From Lachnospiraceae bacterium (lineage in GTDB: Bacteria > Bacillota > Clostridia > Lachnospirales > Lachnospiraceae), in assembly GCA_024696005.1 (NCBI GenBank), contig JAILHF010000045.1, forward strand, positions 1-38,322: a stretch of DNA of 38,322 bases, given 5' to 3'. This document shows, one piece after another, positions 16,368 to 25,062 of this stretch; position 1 is the stretch's first letter; each line of letters begins with the position of its first letter. The notes under the pieces are model-generated. The model did no database searches. It was not told the DNA's origin and saw only the letters and a list, made by a program, of their open reading frames with translations. The position numbers and the translations under genes were made by a program.

Positions 16368-17996
16368 ATGCGTACGATCAGCCTTTTGGACTGTACCCTG
16401 CGGGACGGCGGTTATCTGAATGACTGGAATTTCGGCCACCAGCACCTCATGAGCATATACGGACGTCTGGTGGATTCCGGCGTGGATATCGTGGAGATCG
16501 GTTTTCTGGATGAAAGAAGACCCTTTGATGTAAACCGCAGCATCATGCCGGATGAAGAATGTGCCGGCAGGATCTGGGGCGGAGTGAAACGCAAGGCCCC
16601 CATGACTGTTGGCATGATCGATTACGGCACCTGCGGCCTTTCGCATCTGAGACCGCAGAAGGAGAGCTTTCTGGACGGAATCCGCGTGATCTTCAAGAAG
16701 GAGCGGAGCGCGGAGGCCATGGATTTCTGCGCCGGCGTAAAGGAGCTTGGCTATAAAGTCTTTTCACAGCTGGTATCCGTTACCGCATATGAGGATGAGG
16801 AACTGCGCGCCATAGCCGAACGCGCCAATCAGGTGAAGCCTTATGCCCTGTCCATGGTGGATACGTACGGTCTGCTGGATCCCGAACAGCTGATTCATAT
16901 CTTTTCGATCCTCGATGAAACGCTGGATCCGTCGATCCGCATCGGCTTTCATGCCCATAACAACATGCAGCTTGCCTTCGCGAATTCCCTTGCATTTTTG
17001 AAACATGAAACACAGCGTTCCCTGATCGTTGACGGAACGATCTTCGGCATGGGAAAGAGCGCCGGAAATGCCCCGCTGGAGCTGCTCATGGATCACATGA
17101 ACGCCTGCTGCGGGAAAAACTACGAACTTGCCGCTGTCCTGGAGGCACTGGAAGAGAGTATCCTGGAATTCAGGACACGCTTTGTATGGGGCTATCAGCT
17201 GCCGTTTTTCCTTTCGGCCAGAAACCGCTGTCATCCGGCCTATGTGAACCTTTACCGGAACAAGGAGGAGCTCTCCGTGGCGGGGCTGGACCGCATGCTT
17301 TCGGGGATCGAGCCAGCGGAAAAGAAGCTGCTCTATGACAAGGAGCTGGCGGAGGAACATTATAAGGAGTATCTCACCGGCGAAGGCGATGATGAGAAAG
17401 CTTACGCCGGGCTGAAAAAACGTTTTGAAAACAAAGCGCTTCTTCTGGTCGGGCCCGGGAAAAACATCCGCCTGCAGAAGGATGCGGTAAAGGAATATGT
17501 GGAAAAGAAAAAACCGCTGGTCATATCGGTGAATTATCTGCCGGAGGATCTGCATTGTGATTATGTGCTGGCGACCAAGACGAACCGTTACCAGCAGATG
17601 CTCGAAAAGCTCCAGACCATGGGAGAGGAATGCTGCTGTGTCATCGCGACCGAAAACGTGGAGTGCCTGCACGGGCATGAAGTGATAAGGCTGCAGCGGG
17701 AGCCGTTGCTTGAGCGGGAGGAACGTTTTTGCGACAATTCGTTTCTGATGCTGCTCAGGATCCTGAAACGGATCGGTGTGACAGAGGCTGCCTGTGCGGG
17801 ATTTGACGGGTATTCACGTGTGGAGGAGAATTACTTCAATCCGCAGATGGAATACGTATTTGTCCGGGAAGAAGCGGAACGGATGAACCGTCACATGCGG
17901 GAAGCGATCACCGGAGAGTTTGCATCCATCCGCCTTGATTTCATCACGTATTCCAGGTATACCGAGGTGGAAGATACGGATCGCGCCGGGTTTTAA
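16368..17996 (+). CDS. HMGL-type aldolase fused to a C-terminal domain of unknown function
   Basis: 542 aa. Residues 1-300 are a DRE-TIM/HMG-CoA-lyase-like barrel: LLDCTLRDGG at the N-terminus, GFHAHNN (metal-binding His) near residue 200 and IFGMGKSAGN after it, like 4-hydroxy-2-oxovalerate aldolases. Residues about 350-540 start LLVGPGKNIRLQKDAV and continue VISVNYLPEDLHCDYVLATKTNRYQQM. This looks like a Rossmann-type domain faintly resembling DUF115/6-HMPK-like proteins, but I cannot assign it. The ThDP enzyme follows 23 bases later. I infer that the pair makes or consumes a 2-keto acid linked to a sugar nucleotide. The reaction is unproven. Confidence 0.65.
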   Translation: MRTISLLDCTLRDGGYLNDWNFGHQHLMSIYGRLVDSGVDIVEIGFLDERRPFDVNRSIMPDEECAGRIWGGVKRKAPMTVGMIDYGTCGLSHLRPQKESFLDGIRVIFKKERSAEAMDFCAGVKELGYKVFSQLVSVTAYEDEELRAIAERANQVKPYALSMVDTYGLLDPEQLIHIFSILDETLDPSIRIGFHAHNNMQLAFANSLAFLKHETQRSLIVDGTIFGMGKSAGNAPLELLMDHMNACCGKNYELAAVLEALEESILEFRTRFVWGYQLPFFLSARNRCHPAYVNLYRNKEELSVAGLDRMLSGIEPAEKKLLYDKELAEEHYKEYLTGEGDDEKAYAGLKKRFENKALLLVGPGKNIRLQKDAVKEYVEKKKPLVISVNYLPEDLHCDYVLATKTNRYQQMLEKLQTMGEECCCVIATENVECLHGHEVIRLQREPLLEREERFCDNSFLMLLRILKRIGVTEAACAGFDGYSRVEENYFNPQMEYVFVREEAERMNRHMREAITGEFASIRLDFITYSRYTEVEDTDRAGF

Positions 17997-18019
17997 TATT
18001 TTTCGGAGAGTGAAAGATC

Positions 18020-19822
18020 ATGGAACAGAAACTGGCTGAATACATTGCCGACTTTATCGCGGCGCACCGGGTAGAGCATGTTTTTACCGTTACCGGCGGC
18101 GGTGCGATGCATCTCAACGATGCATTCGGACATCACAAAGCACTTACGTGCATTTATGATCACCATGAACAGGCCTGCGCCATTGCGGCGGAAGGCTATG
18201 CGAGGCTTTCCGGAAAGATCGCGGCTGTCTGCGTGACCAGCGGACCCGGAGGGACGAATGCCATCACCGGCGTGCTGGGAGGCTGGCAGGATTCCATTCC
18301 GATGTTCGTGATCTCCGGGCAGGTGAAGCGTGCCACCACGACCTGGTCCACGGAGGTGCCGCTCAGGCAGCTGGGGGATCAGGAATACCAGATCATCGAG
18401 AGCGTGCGCCCCATGACGAAGTATGCCGTGATGGTGACCGATCCGAAAGAGATACGCTATCATCTGGAAAAAGCCTGGTTCCTTGCCATGAACGGAAGAC
18501 CGGGCCCCGTCTGGCTGGACATCCCTCTGGATGTGCAGGCGGCGCGGATCGAGACAGAGGAGCTGAAGGGCTTTTCCGCTGAGGAAGAAGGCCTTTCGGA
18601 AAAACCGGAATTTGACGAAAGCGTGCTCGGGGAGATCCTGGAGCGGATCGCAGCGGCAAAACGTCCGCTGATCCTTGCGGGAACCGGCATCAATGTGGCC
18701 GGGGCGCGGAAGGAATTCCTCGATTGTGTCGGGAAGCTGGGGATACCGGTCGTGACCGCCTGGAATGCCCATGATCTGCTGCCGTCCGATCATCCGCTTT
18801 TTGTCGGAAAACCCGGAACGGTCGGTACGCGGGGCGGAAATTTCGTGGCGCAGAGCTGTGATCTGCTTCTGGTACTCGGCTGCCGCATGAACATACGAAT
18901 GATCAGCTATAATGACCACCAGTTCGCGAAGAATGCCTGCAAGATCGTGGTGGACATCGATGAGAACGAACTGAAGAAACCCACGGTGGATGTGGATCTT
19001 CCGGTCCATGCCGACGTGAAGGATTTCCTGCGTGCTCTGAGCGCACGAAGCCTCGCCGGGGCAACGGCAGAACAGAAGGATTGGCTGTCCCGCTGCCGGG
19101 AGATCGACGCGAAGTTCCCGGCCTGTCTGCCGGAGTATTATGAAACTTCGAAGCCCATGAACCCTTATGCCTTCTTTAACGAGCTGTTTGAAAGCATGGA
19201 AGAGGGGGATGTGACGGTCTGCGGAAACGGTTCCGCCTGCGTGATGGGCTTTCAGACGGCAAAGATCCGGAAGGATCAGCGCCTCTTTACCAATTCCGGC
19301 TGTGCGGCCATGGGCTACGGTTTCCCGGCAGCCATCGGTGCCTGTGTATGCAGGAAGGGAGAGCGTGTGTTGTGCGTGGACGGGGACGGCAGCTTCCAGA
19401 TGAACCTGCAGGAGCTGCAGACCGTGGTCTACAACCGGTTGAACCTGAAGATCTTTTATCTGAACAATAACGGATACCATTCCATAAGGCAGACCCAGAG
19501 CAATCTGTTTGCGGGACGTCCCATGGTGGGTGTATGTGACGGGAACGGCCTGAGCTTCCCGGATGCGGAAAAGATCGCGAATGCTTACGGCATCCCCTAC
19601 GTGCGGATCGATGACATCCGGACGGCAGCGGAGAAGATCCGGAAAGTCCTTGATTCGGAAGGGCCGGTATTCTGTGAAGCGGTGGTGGATCCGGCGCAGA
19701 ATTTCGCACCGAAGCTTTCTTCGAGAGTGCTGGAGGATGGCAGCATCGTTTCGGCGGAGCTGGACGACATGGCGCCTTTCCTGCCCCGGGAAGAAGTGGA
19801 GCAGATACGGAACTACCTGTAA
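18020..19822 (+). CDS. ThDP-dependent enzyme, acetolactate synthase-like (YerE-like candidate)
   Basis: 600 aa with the three-domain layout of acetohydroxyacid synthases. The N-terminal catalytic Glu50 is in DHHEQACAIAAEGYAR, followed by TSGPGGTNAITG, and the C-terminal ThDP/Mg site is GDGSFQMN (G455-D456-G457) about 30 residues before NNNGY. Ordinary IlvB sits next to ilvN or ilvC. This gene instead sits among CDP-sugar genes, as does YerE, which decarboxylates pyruvate and adds the two-carbon unit to the keto carbon of a CDP-3,6-dideoxy-4-ketohexose in yersiniose synthesis. The sugar role is inferred from context. An aldolase-derived 2-keto acid could be the donor instead of pyruvate. Confidence 0.7.
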   Translation: MEQKLAEYIADFIAAHRVEHVFTVTGGGAMHLNDAFGHHKALTCIYDHHEQACAIAAEGYARLSGKIAAVCVTSGPGGTNAITGVLGGWQDSIPMFVISGQVKRATTTWSTEVPLRQLGDQEYQIIESVRPMTKYAVMVTDPKEIRYHLEKAWFLAMNGRPGPVWLDIPLDVQAARIETEELKGFSAEEEGLSEKPEFDESVLGEILERIAAAKRPLILAGTGINVAGARKEFLDCVGKLGIPVVTAWNAHDLLPSDHPLFVGKPGTVGTRGGNFVAQSCDLLLVLGCRMNIRMISYNDHQFAKNACKIVVDIDENELKKPTVDVDLPVHADVKDFLRALSARSLAGATAEQKDWLSRCREIDAKFPACLPEYYETSKPMNPYAFFNELFESMEEGDVTVCGNGSACVMGFQTAKIRKDQRLFTNSGCAAMGYGFPAAIGACVCRKGERVLCVDGDGSFQMNLQELQTVVYNRLNLKIFYLNNNGYHSIRQTQSNLFAGRPMVGVCDGNGLSFPDAEKIANAYGIPYVRIDDIRTAAEKIRKVLDSEGPVFCEAVVDPAQNFAPKLSSRVLEDGSIVSAELDDMAPFLPREEVEQIRNYL

Positions 19823-19839
19823 GGCGGGAAGGAGAAAAA

Positions 19840-19917
19840 ATGCGTGATCGGTATCCTTTGAACGGTGTCAGCATTGCTGCACTGCATGATGCGACGGGGA
19901 AGCGCCAAGCGGGATGA
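19840..19917 (+). CDS. 25-codon ORF overlapping the flippase start
   Basis: ATG 19840 follows a strong RBS (GGAAGGAG, 19827-19834) and encodes MRDRYPLNGVSIAALHDATGK plus four residues, ending in TGA 19915-19917. That stop overlaps the ATG of the flippase gene (ATGA). It could be a leader peptide for translational coupling or the start of a gene truncated by deletion. No family is recognised. Confidence 0.4.
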   Translation: MRDRYPLNGVSIAALHDATGKRQAG

Positions 19918-21359
19918 AGCTTTTGCGGAAATATGATGTTCTTCCGCTTGCCGTAAGGGCGTCTGTCTGGTATATCGTCTGCAATTTCATACAAAAAGGG
20001 ATCTCCGTGATCACGGTCCCGGTCTTTTCGAGGCTGCTGTCGACCGCCGAATACGGAGATCTTAACGTTTATAATTCCTGGTTTACCATCCTGTCCATCC
20101 TGGTTGCCCTGGGCATGGCAAACGGGATGCACATGCAGGGGCTGGTGAAATTCAGCGACAGGCGGGATGCTTTCACCTCGGCTCTGCAGGGACTCACGCT
20201 CACGCTCGTTCTGGGCTGGGCTCTTTTGTATTACCCCCTCCGGACTTTCTGGAACGGTCTGCTTACGATGTCAACCCTGCAGATGAGCGCGATGTTGATC
20301 AGTGTCTGGACCGGTGCCGTTTTCGGCCTGTGGGCGAATTCACAGAGGGTGGAATATCGTTACCGGGCCCTGCTCGTTGTTACGGTCATCTGCTCCGTGG
20401 TAAAGCCCGTGGCAGAGATCTTTGCGGTCCTCCACTTTGAAGACAGGGTGGGCGCAAAGGTCATGGCTACGGCTCTTGTGGAACTGGCGGCATACGGCTG
20501 GCTGTTTGTTGCGCAGATCCGGAAGGGAAAGGTATTCTTTTCGGGAGAGGTCTGGAAGTACGCGCTGGGTTTCTGCATCCCCCTTCTGCCGCATTATCTC
20601 TCCCAGACCCTGCTGAATCAGGCGGACCGCATCATGATCAGGGATCTGCTGGGGCAGGAGGAAGCCGGGATCTACGGACTTGCTTATTCGGTTTCGCTGG
20701 TGCTTTCCATCCTGGTCACGGCTCTGGGACAGAGCCTGTCGCCCTGGCTCTATGAAAGGATCAAGCAGAAGAAAGAAAAGGAGATCGGAGGGATCGTCTA
20801 TTTCCTGATGCTGTTTCTGGCGGCACTCAGCCTCCTGCTCATTTTGCTTGCGCCGGAAGTGGTGGCGGTCTTTGCGCCGCCGCGGTATGCGGACGGCATC
20901 CGCTGCATCCCGCCGGTCACGATCGGCATCTATTTTACCTTCTGTTACTCCGTATATGCGAAGTTCCCGTTCTATTACGAGAAAAAGGCAGCGATCGCCG
21001 CAGCGACTCTGATCTGTGCCCTTCTGAACATCATCACGAACAGGATCTTTATCCCCCTCTTCGGATACGCGGCAGCAGGATATACGACCATGGGCTGCTA
21101 TATCCTCTATTCCTGCTTCTATTATCTGATCATGAGAAGGATCTGCCGGAAGGAGTGCGACGGTAGGTATCCGCTGGAAACGGGAAAGCTTGTCCTGATC
21201 CAGGGGAGCCTGGTAGTGCTTGGCATGCTATTTTCGCTCACCTACGAGCTCCCGCTGATACGATATGCGCTGGCTCTGGGGCTGCTGCTTTTGCTGCTGT
21301 GGAAACGTTCTGCCATCCTGTCGGCGTTCCGGACCCTTCGGGGAAAGCGCGGAGATTAG
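19914..21359 (+). CDS. Polysaccharide repeat-unit flippase (Wzx/MATE-like)
   Basis: 481 aa with about 12-14 membrane helices. The N-terminal SVWYIVCNFIQKGISVITVPVFSRLLSTAEYGDLNVYNSW is the typical start of Wzx-type polysaccharide exporters (PF01943/PF13440 class). Residue pattern QADRIMIRDLLGQEEAGIYGLAYSVS is also characteristic. Its likely role is moving undecaprenyl-linked repeat units across the membrane. No separate RBS of quality lies before its own ATG, so translation probably depends on the 25-codon ORF. No Wzy polymerase is evident in the window. Confidence 0.88.
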   Translation: MKLLRKYDVLPLAVRASVWYIVCNFIQKGISVITVPVFSRLLSTAEYGDLNVYNSWFTILSILVALGMANGMHMQGLVKFSDRRDAFTSALQGLTLTLVLGWALLYYPLRTFWNGLLTMSTLQMSAMLISVWTGAVFGLWANSQRVEYRYRALLVVTVICSVVKPVAEIFAVLHFEDRVGAKVMATALVELAAYGWLFVAQIRKGKVFFSGEVWKYALGFCIPLLPHYLSQTLLNQADRIMIRDLLGQEEAGIYGLAYSVSLVLSILVTALGQSLSPWLYERIKQKKEKEIGGIVYFLMLFLAALSLLLILLAPEVVAVFAPPRYADGIRCIPPVTIGIYFTFCYSVYAKFPFYYEKKAAIAAATLICALLNIITNRIFIPLFGYAAAGYTTMGCYILYSCFYYLIMRRICRKECDGRYPLETGKLVLIQGSLVVLGMLFSLTYELPLIRYALALGLLLLLLWKRSAILSAFRTLRGKRGD

Positions 21360-21370
21360 GGGCCGGGCGT

Positions 21371-21399
21371 TTGCAGATTTATGTCAACTATGCTACAAT
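21371..21399 (+). promoter_or_regulatory. Internal promoter of the LicD/cytidylyltransferase group
   Basis: TTGCAG (21371-21376), a 17-base spacer and TACAAT (21394-21399), just after the flippase stop. Transcription would start near 21406 and read the licD gene at 21433. Confidence 0.6.
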
Positions 21400-21432
21400 G
21401 GGACGAAGAAAAGGAAGCGGAGAGAAAAGAAC

Positions 21433-22287
21433 GTGACGGATTCGGCAAAAGAAAAGATAACGGGCTATCTTGAGGAGATCCAGGAGATCAATTTCCGCCT
21501 GCTGTGCGAGATCGACCGGATCTGCACGGAGAGAGGCATACGCTATTATCTTCTGGCGGGGACGCTTCTGGGAGCGGTCCGGCACAAGGATTTCATTCCC
21601 TGGGACGATGATGTGGACATCGTTTTTGTGAGAAGGGATTACGAGCGTTTTCTGCGGATCTTCCGGGAGGAAGCGACCGGGCCTTATCAGCTGGTCGATT
21701 ACCATGACTATCCCGAATTCTTTGACTTCATATGCAGGATCGTTGACAGCAGCGTGAAGATACGTAATCAGAAGGCAGATGAGGATTATTACGGCGGCAG
21801 ATATTCCCATCCGGGGGTTGATCTGTTTGTTTTTGATGACGCGGCGCCTTTTCTGGGGGCACGGCTTTTTGCTCTCCGGGTTGTGTACGCCATGGCGATG
21901 GGGCACAGGCAGCGGGTGGAATACGAAAAATACAGCGGCCTTCAGAAGCTGGGAGCCTATGTGCTTCCGGCCATCGGGCGTTTCATTCCCCTCCGGGTGC
22001 TGGCGAGGCTGTACGATGCCATCTCTTCCGCAGGGAACGGCGGATCCGACAGCTGGTTCATCTCCAACGAACAGCAAAGACCGCCTTATTGGGGAAAGCT
22101 TTACCGCAAGGCCTGGTTTGCCAGAAGGGTACGGGGACAGATCCGCGACAGGTTTTTCCCCTGTGCCAAGGGTGCGCCTTCGCAGCTTCGGATGATCTAC
22201 GGCGATTACATGGCGCTTCCGCCGGAGGATAAACGTTATCCGCAGCATTTTGCTGCGATGGAACTGGAACGGGAGAAAGAAGGATGA
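21433..22287 (+). CDS. LicD family phosphotransferase (first copy)
   Basis: 284 aa from GTG 21433 (GGAG at 21419-21422 upstream, and the internal promoter rules out the longer frame starting inside the flippase gene). The LicD signature [25 protein letters not shown] is present near residue 40. LicD proteins transfer phosphocholine, phosphoethanolamine or other phospho-polyols from CDP precursors to cell-surface glycans, and are nucleotidyltransferase-fold enzymes. Its 3' end overlaps the next gene by 4 bases, coupling it to a CDP-polyol synthetase. Confidence 0.85.
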   Translation: MTDSAKEKITGYLEEIQEINFRLLCEIDRICTERGIRYYLLAGTLLGAVRHKDFIPWDDDVDIVFVRRDYERFLRIFREEATGPYQLVDYHDYPEFFDFICRIVDSSVKIRNQKADEDYYGGRYSHPGVDLFVFDDAAPFLGARLFALRVVYAMAMGHRQRVEYEKYSGLQKLGAYVLPAIGRFIPLRVLARLYDAISSAGNGGSDSWFISNEQQRPPYWGKLYRKAWFARRVRGQIRDRFFPCAKGAPSQLRMIYGDYMALPPEDKRYPQHFAAMELEREKEG

Positions 22288-22700
22288 AAAGAGTCATCAC
22301 CTACGGAACCTTCGACCTGCTGCATTATGGCCATATCGCTCTTCTGAAGCGGGCCAAGGAGCTGGGCGATTATCTGATCGTGGCGCTTTCGACGGATGAA
22401 TTCAACAGCGTCGAAAAGAACAAGCACTGCTATTTTTCTTATGAGCAGAGAAAGAGCCTTCTGGAAGCGATACGCTATGTCGATCTGGTCATCCCGGAAG
22501 AAAGCTGGGAGCAGAAGGTCTCCGATGCGCACGAATATCACATCGACACCTTTGTGATCGGGGATGACTGGAAGGGAAAGTTTGATTTCCTGAAGGACGA
22601 AGGCGTGGAAGTGGTTTATCTGAGCCGGACGCCCGAGATCAGCTCGACCCAGATCAAAAAGGCTTTTTCGGACGGAAAAGGAAAGGGGAACTGTTCATGA
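22284..22700 (+). CDS. tagD: Glycerol-3-phosphate cytidylyltransferase-like (TagD)
   Basis: 138 aa. [27 protein letters not shown] carries the HxGH motif of cytidylyltransferases, and EISSTQIK matches the second CTP-binding signature. WKGKFDFL and the length match TagD/GCT, which makes CDP-glycerol. CDP-glycerol would serve as donor for a LicD or teichoic-acid-type transferase. It overlaps both neighbours by 4 bases. Confidence 0.85.
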   Translation: MKRVITYGTFDLLHYGHIALLKRAKELGDYLIVALSTDEFNSVEKNKHCYFSYEQRKSLLEAIRYVDLVIPEESWEQKVSDAHEYHIDTFVIGDDWKGKFDFLKDEGVEVVYLSRTPEISSTQIKKAFSDGKGKGNCS

Positions 22701-23173
22701 TCATAGGATATACGACAGGGGTTTTTGATCTTTTTCATATCGGTCACCTGAATCTTCTGAAAAACGCAAAAGGGATGTGTGACCGTCTCATCGTCGGTGT
22801 GACCATCGATGAACTTGTTTCCTACAAAGGGAAGCATGCCCTGATCCCGTTTGAAGACCGGATCGAGATCGTCCGTTCCTGCAGATATGTTGACGCGGCC
22901 GTTCCGCAGTATGACATGGATAAGCTGAAGGCCTGTAAAGCGCTGCAGGCCAATATCCTTTTTGTGGGGGATGACTGGTACGGCACGGACAAATGGGCGC
23001 AGTATGAGAAAGAGTTTGCGCAGGAAGGGATAAAGATCGTCTATTTCCCTTACACGAAGGGAGTATCCTCGACAAGGATCACCGAAGCGCTGAAAGCAAC
23101 GAGAGGCTGGACCACGGGGGCGTCTCTGCGGCCTGCGGATCATATCAACGTGAATGAGGAAGAAGAGGGCTGA
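22697..23173 (+). CDS. Second cytidylyltransferase-family protein (substrate uncertain)
   Basis: 158 aa with [18 protein letters not shown] (HxGH) and GVSSTRI, so it is an active-looking nucleotidyltransferase of the TagD/PCT group. Residues between the motifs ([22 protein letters not shown]) differ clearly from the adjacent TagD copy, so it probably uses another phospho-alcohol. A tail of about 20 acidic/polar residues follows the catalytic fold. The pairing with a second licD 33 bases downstream suggests a dedicated donor. Confidence 0.75.
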   Translation: MIIGYTTGVFDLFHIGHLNLLKNAKGMCDRLIVGVTIDELVSYKGKHALIPFEDRIEIVRSCRYVDAAVPQYDMDKLKACKALQANILFVGDDWYGTDKWAQYEKEFAQEGIKIVYFPYTKGVSSTRITEALKATRGWTTGASLRPADHINVNEEEEG

Positions 23174-23205
23174 CGCACGTTCGTCAGCGGAGGAAACGGA
23201 TCGGG

Positions 23206-24057
23206 ATGACGGAATTGCAAAAATGCATCCTCAGCATTTTTACTGAGGTGAAGAAATTCTGCGAAGAAAACGATATCTCTTATTATGCCATCGGGGGAAC
23301 CTGCCTGGGCGCGGTGCGTCACGGAGGCTTCATCCCCTGGGATGACGATCTGGATATCGCGATCCCCGTCGAGCAGATGGAACGCTTTGTCAGGCTCGCA
23401 AAAAAGAAGCTCCCGGAGCATCTGGAACTGGTGAGTTATCATACGCATCCCCATTTTCCGAGAATGTTTGTCCGGGTGACGGATAAGAGGACCACCTATG
23501 TGCAGACGTACATGATGGCTTATCCGGACGAATACCACGGGGTATTTATCGATGTGATGCCGATGACGGGAAAACCGGAAGGCCTGCGGGGGCGGCTCTT
23601 TGCGCATGAGGCGGCAGTGCTCGATTATGTGACGGGACTGGAATTCAGTACATTCCGGCAGAACCGCAAGCTCCGCGAAAGGCTGTCCTGGCTGGCGGTG
23701 CATGCCCTGTTTTTCCTGAACGGGCATATGGTTTTGCGTTTTTGGGAGAAGGAACTGAAAAAACATCCGGTAAAGGGAGCGAAGGAGATCATCTACGCGT
23801 GGAACGCAAAGTCGCGTTACCGCAGTTTCCCGGCTGAACTGTTTGAACCGTCGGCGGAACGGAAGTTTGAGGAGGGCACGATCCGCTGTCCCGGGGATAC
23901 GGACCGTTATCTTAAGATCGAATTCGGTGATTACATGAAGCTCCCGCCGCCCGAAAAGCAGGTGGGACACCATGACGGACACATCAGTCTGCGCGTACCC
24001 TGCCGGAAGACGGCGGAAACAAGAAAACGGCGGATCGCCGCAAGGGGCCGCAGATGA
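23206..24057 (+). CDS. LicD family phosphotransferase (second copy)
   Basis: 283 aa with YYAIGGTCLGAVRHGGFIPWDDDLDIAIP, the LicD nucleotidyltransferase signature, and FGDYMKLPPPEKQVGHH at the C-terminal end, characteristic of the family. The RBS GGAGG precedes ATG by about 9 bases. It diverges from the first LicD outside the motif, so this is not a recent duplication. Likely attaches a phosphorylated alcohol to the glycan made by this locus. Confidence 0.85.
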   Translation: MTELQKCILSIFTEVKKFCEENDISYYAIGGTCLGAVRHGGFIPWDDDLDIAIPVEQMERFVRLAKKKLPEHLELVSYHTHPHFPRMFVRVTDKRTTYVQTYMMAYPDEYHGVFIDVMPMTGKPEGLRGRLFAHEAAVLDYVTGLEFSTFRQNRKLRERLSWLAVHALFFLNGHMVLRFWEKELKKHPVKGAKEIIYAWNAKSRYRSFPAELFEPSAERKFEEGTIRCPGDTDRYLKIEFGDYMKLPPPEKQVGHHDGHISLRVPCRKTAETRKRRIAARGRR

Positions 24058-24105
24058 ACCTGAGAGTAAAAGGAAACAGAAAGAAAGCACAGGGGCTTTG
24101 GAAAC

Positions 24106-24987
24106 ATGGGTGAGCTCAGAATGAAACTCAGGCGCCTTCGCCACGACTGGATGTGCGAACACAGGCCGGAAGAGGAAACGATAAAGTATTACCGGGCGGT
24201 ATTCGGCTGTGATCCGGATTTTACGGATCCGAAGACGATCAACGAGAAGATCCATTATCTGAAACTGAAGGCATATGCTTCGGACCCGGTGGTGGCGGAA
24301 TGTGCCGACAAGTATGCGGTACGGGAATATCTGAAAAAAAGGGGGATGGAGGACATTCTCCCCGGCCTGCTTTTTTCCTGCGAACGTGCCGGGGACGTTC
24401 CCTGGGATGCGCTGCCGGAGCGCTTTGTGCTCAAATGCAACCACGGATGCGGCTACAACATCATCTGCCGGGACAAGAGCAGCCTGGATATCAAAGAAGC
24501 CGAAAAAAAGCTTAAGCGCTGGATGAAGGAAGATTACTGGAAGGAGTTCTGCGAGCTCCATTACAGAACGATCAAAAAAAGGATCATCGGCGAGGAATAT
24601 CTCGGAGATGATATCGAAACGTATAAGTTTTACTGTTTTAACGGAGTGCCCAGACTCGTCTATGTGATGACGACCGAGGGAGAGAAGCACTATATCGACT
24701 ACTTTGACCCGGACTGGAAGCATCTGGATGTTTACCGCGTCGACCGTCCCGGGGTTCCGGATCCCGCCATGATCGAAAGACCGCCGCATCTTAACGAGAT
24801 GCTTGATATCGCGGCTGCGCTTTCAAAGCCGTTCCCGCTGGTCAGGGTGGATCTCTATGACCTGGAAAAGGTATATTTCTCCGAACTGACATTCACACCG
24901 GCCGGAGGTTTTCTGCGGCTCGATCCGCCCGAAACGGAACGGGAATGGGGAGACTGGCTGGACCTGGGCAGCGCCGGAAGGCATTGA
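24106..24987 (+). CDS. TupA-like ATP-grasp protein
   Basis: 293 aa. The region TINEKIHYLKLKAY, then ADKYAVREYL, FVLKCNHGCGYNIICRDKSS and EEYLGDDIETYKFYCFNGVPRLVYV is the pattern of the TupA-like ATP-grasp family (PF14305), found in capsule and teichuronopeptide loci, where it probably forms an amide or ester bond to the glycan. It ends FSELTFTPAGGFLRLDPP, as the family usually does. ATG 24121 is an alternative start with GGGTGAG nearby. A promoter overlaps its stop codon. Confidence 0.8.
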   Translation: MGELRMKLRRLRHDWMCEHRPEEETIKYYRAVFGCDPDFTDPKTINEKIHYLKLKAYASDPVVAECADKYAVREYLKKRGMEDILPGLLFSCERAGDVPWDALPERFVLKCNHGCGYNIICRDKSSLDIKEAEKKLKRWMKEDYWKEFCELHYRTIKKRIIGEEYLGDDIETYKFYCFNGVPRLVYVMTTEGEKHYIDYFDPDWKHLDVYRVDRPGVPDPAMIERPPHLNEMLDIAAALSKPFPLVRVDLYDLEKVYFSELTFTPAGGFLRLDPPETEREWGDWLDLGSAGRH

Positions 24988-25012
24988 TTTTTCGCCGGGC
25001 CTGGGGTATAAT
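24984..25012 (+). promoter_or_regulatory. Internal promoter of the GT2-to-rfbG group
   Basis: TTGATT (24984-24989, overlapping the stop codon of the previous gene), a 17-base spacer and TATAAT (25007-25012). It would drive the downstream six-gene group from about 25019. Confidence 0.7.
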
Positions 25013-25062
25013 TTTTCAGTAACTTTTTATGTCTACCAGCAGATTAAAAGAGGACGGATGAT

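Noticed and set aside
18020-19822. Biosynthetic acetolactate synthase for branched-chain amino acids
   Set aside because: No ilvN, ilvC or leu genes nearby and the neighbours are sugar-nucleotide genes. The general family call is kept.
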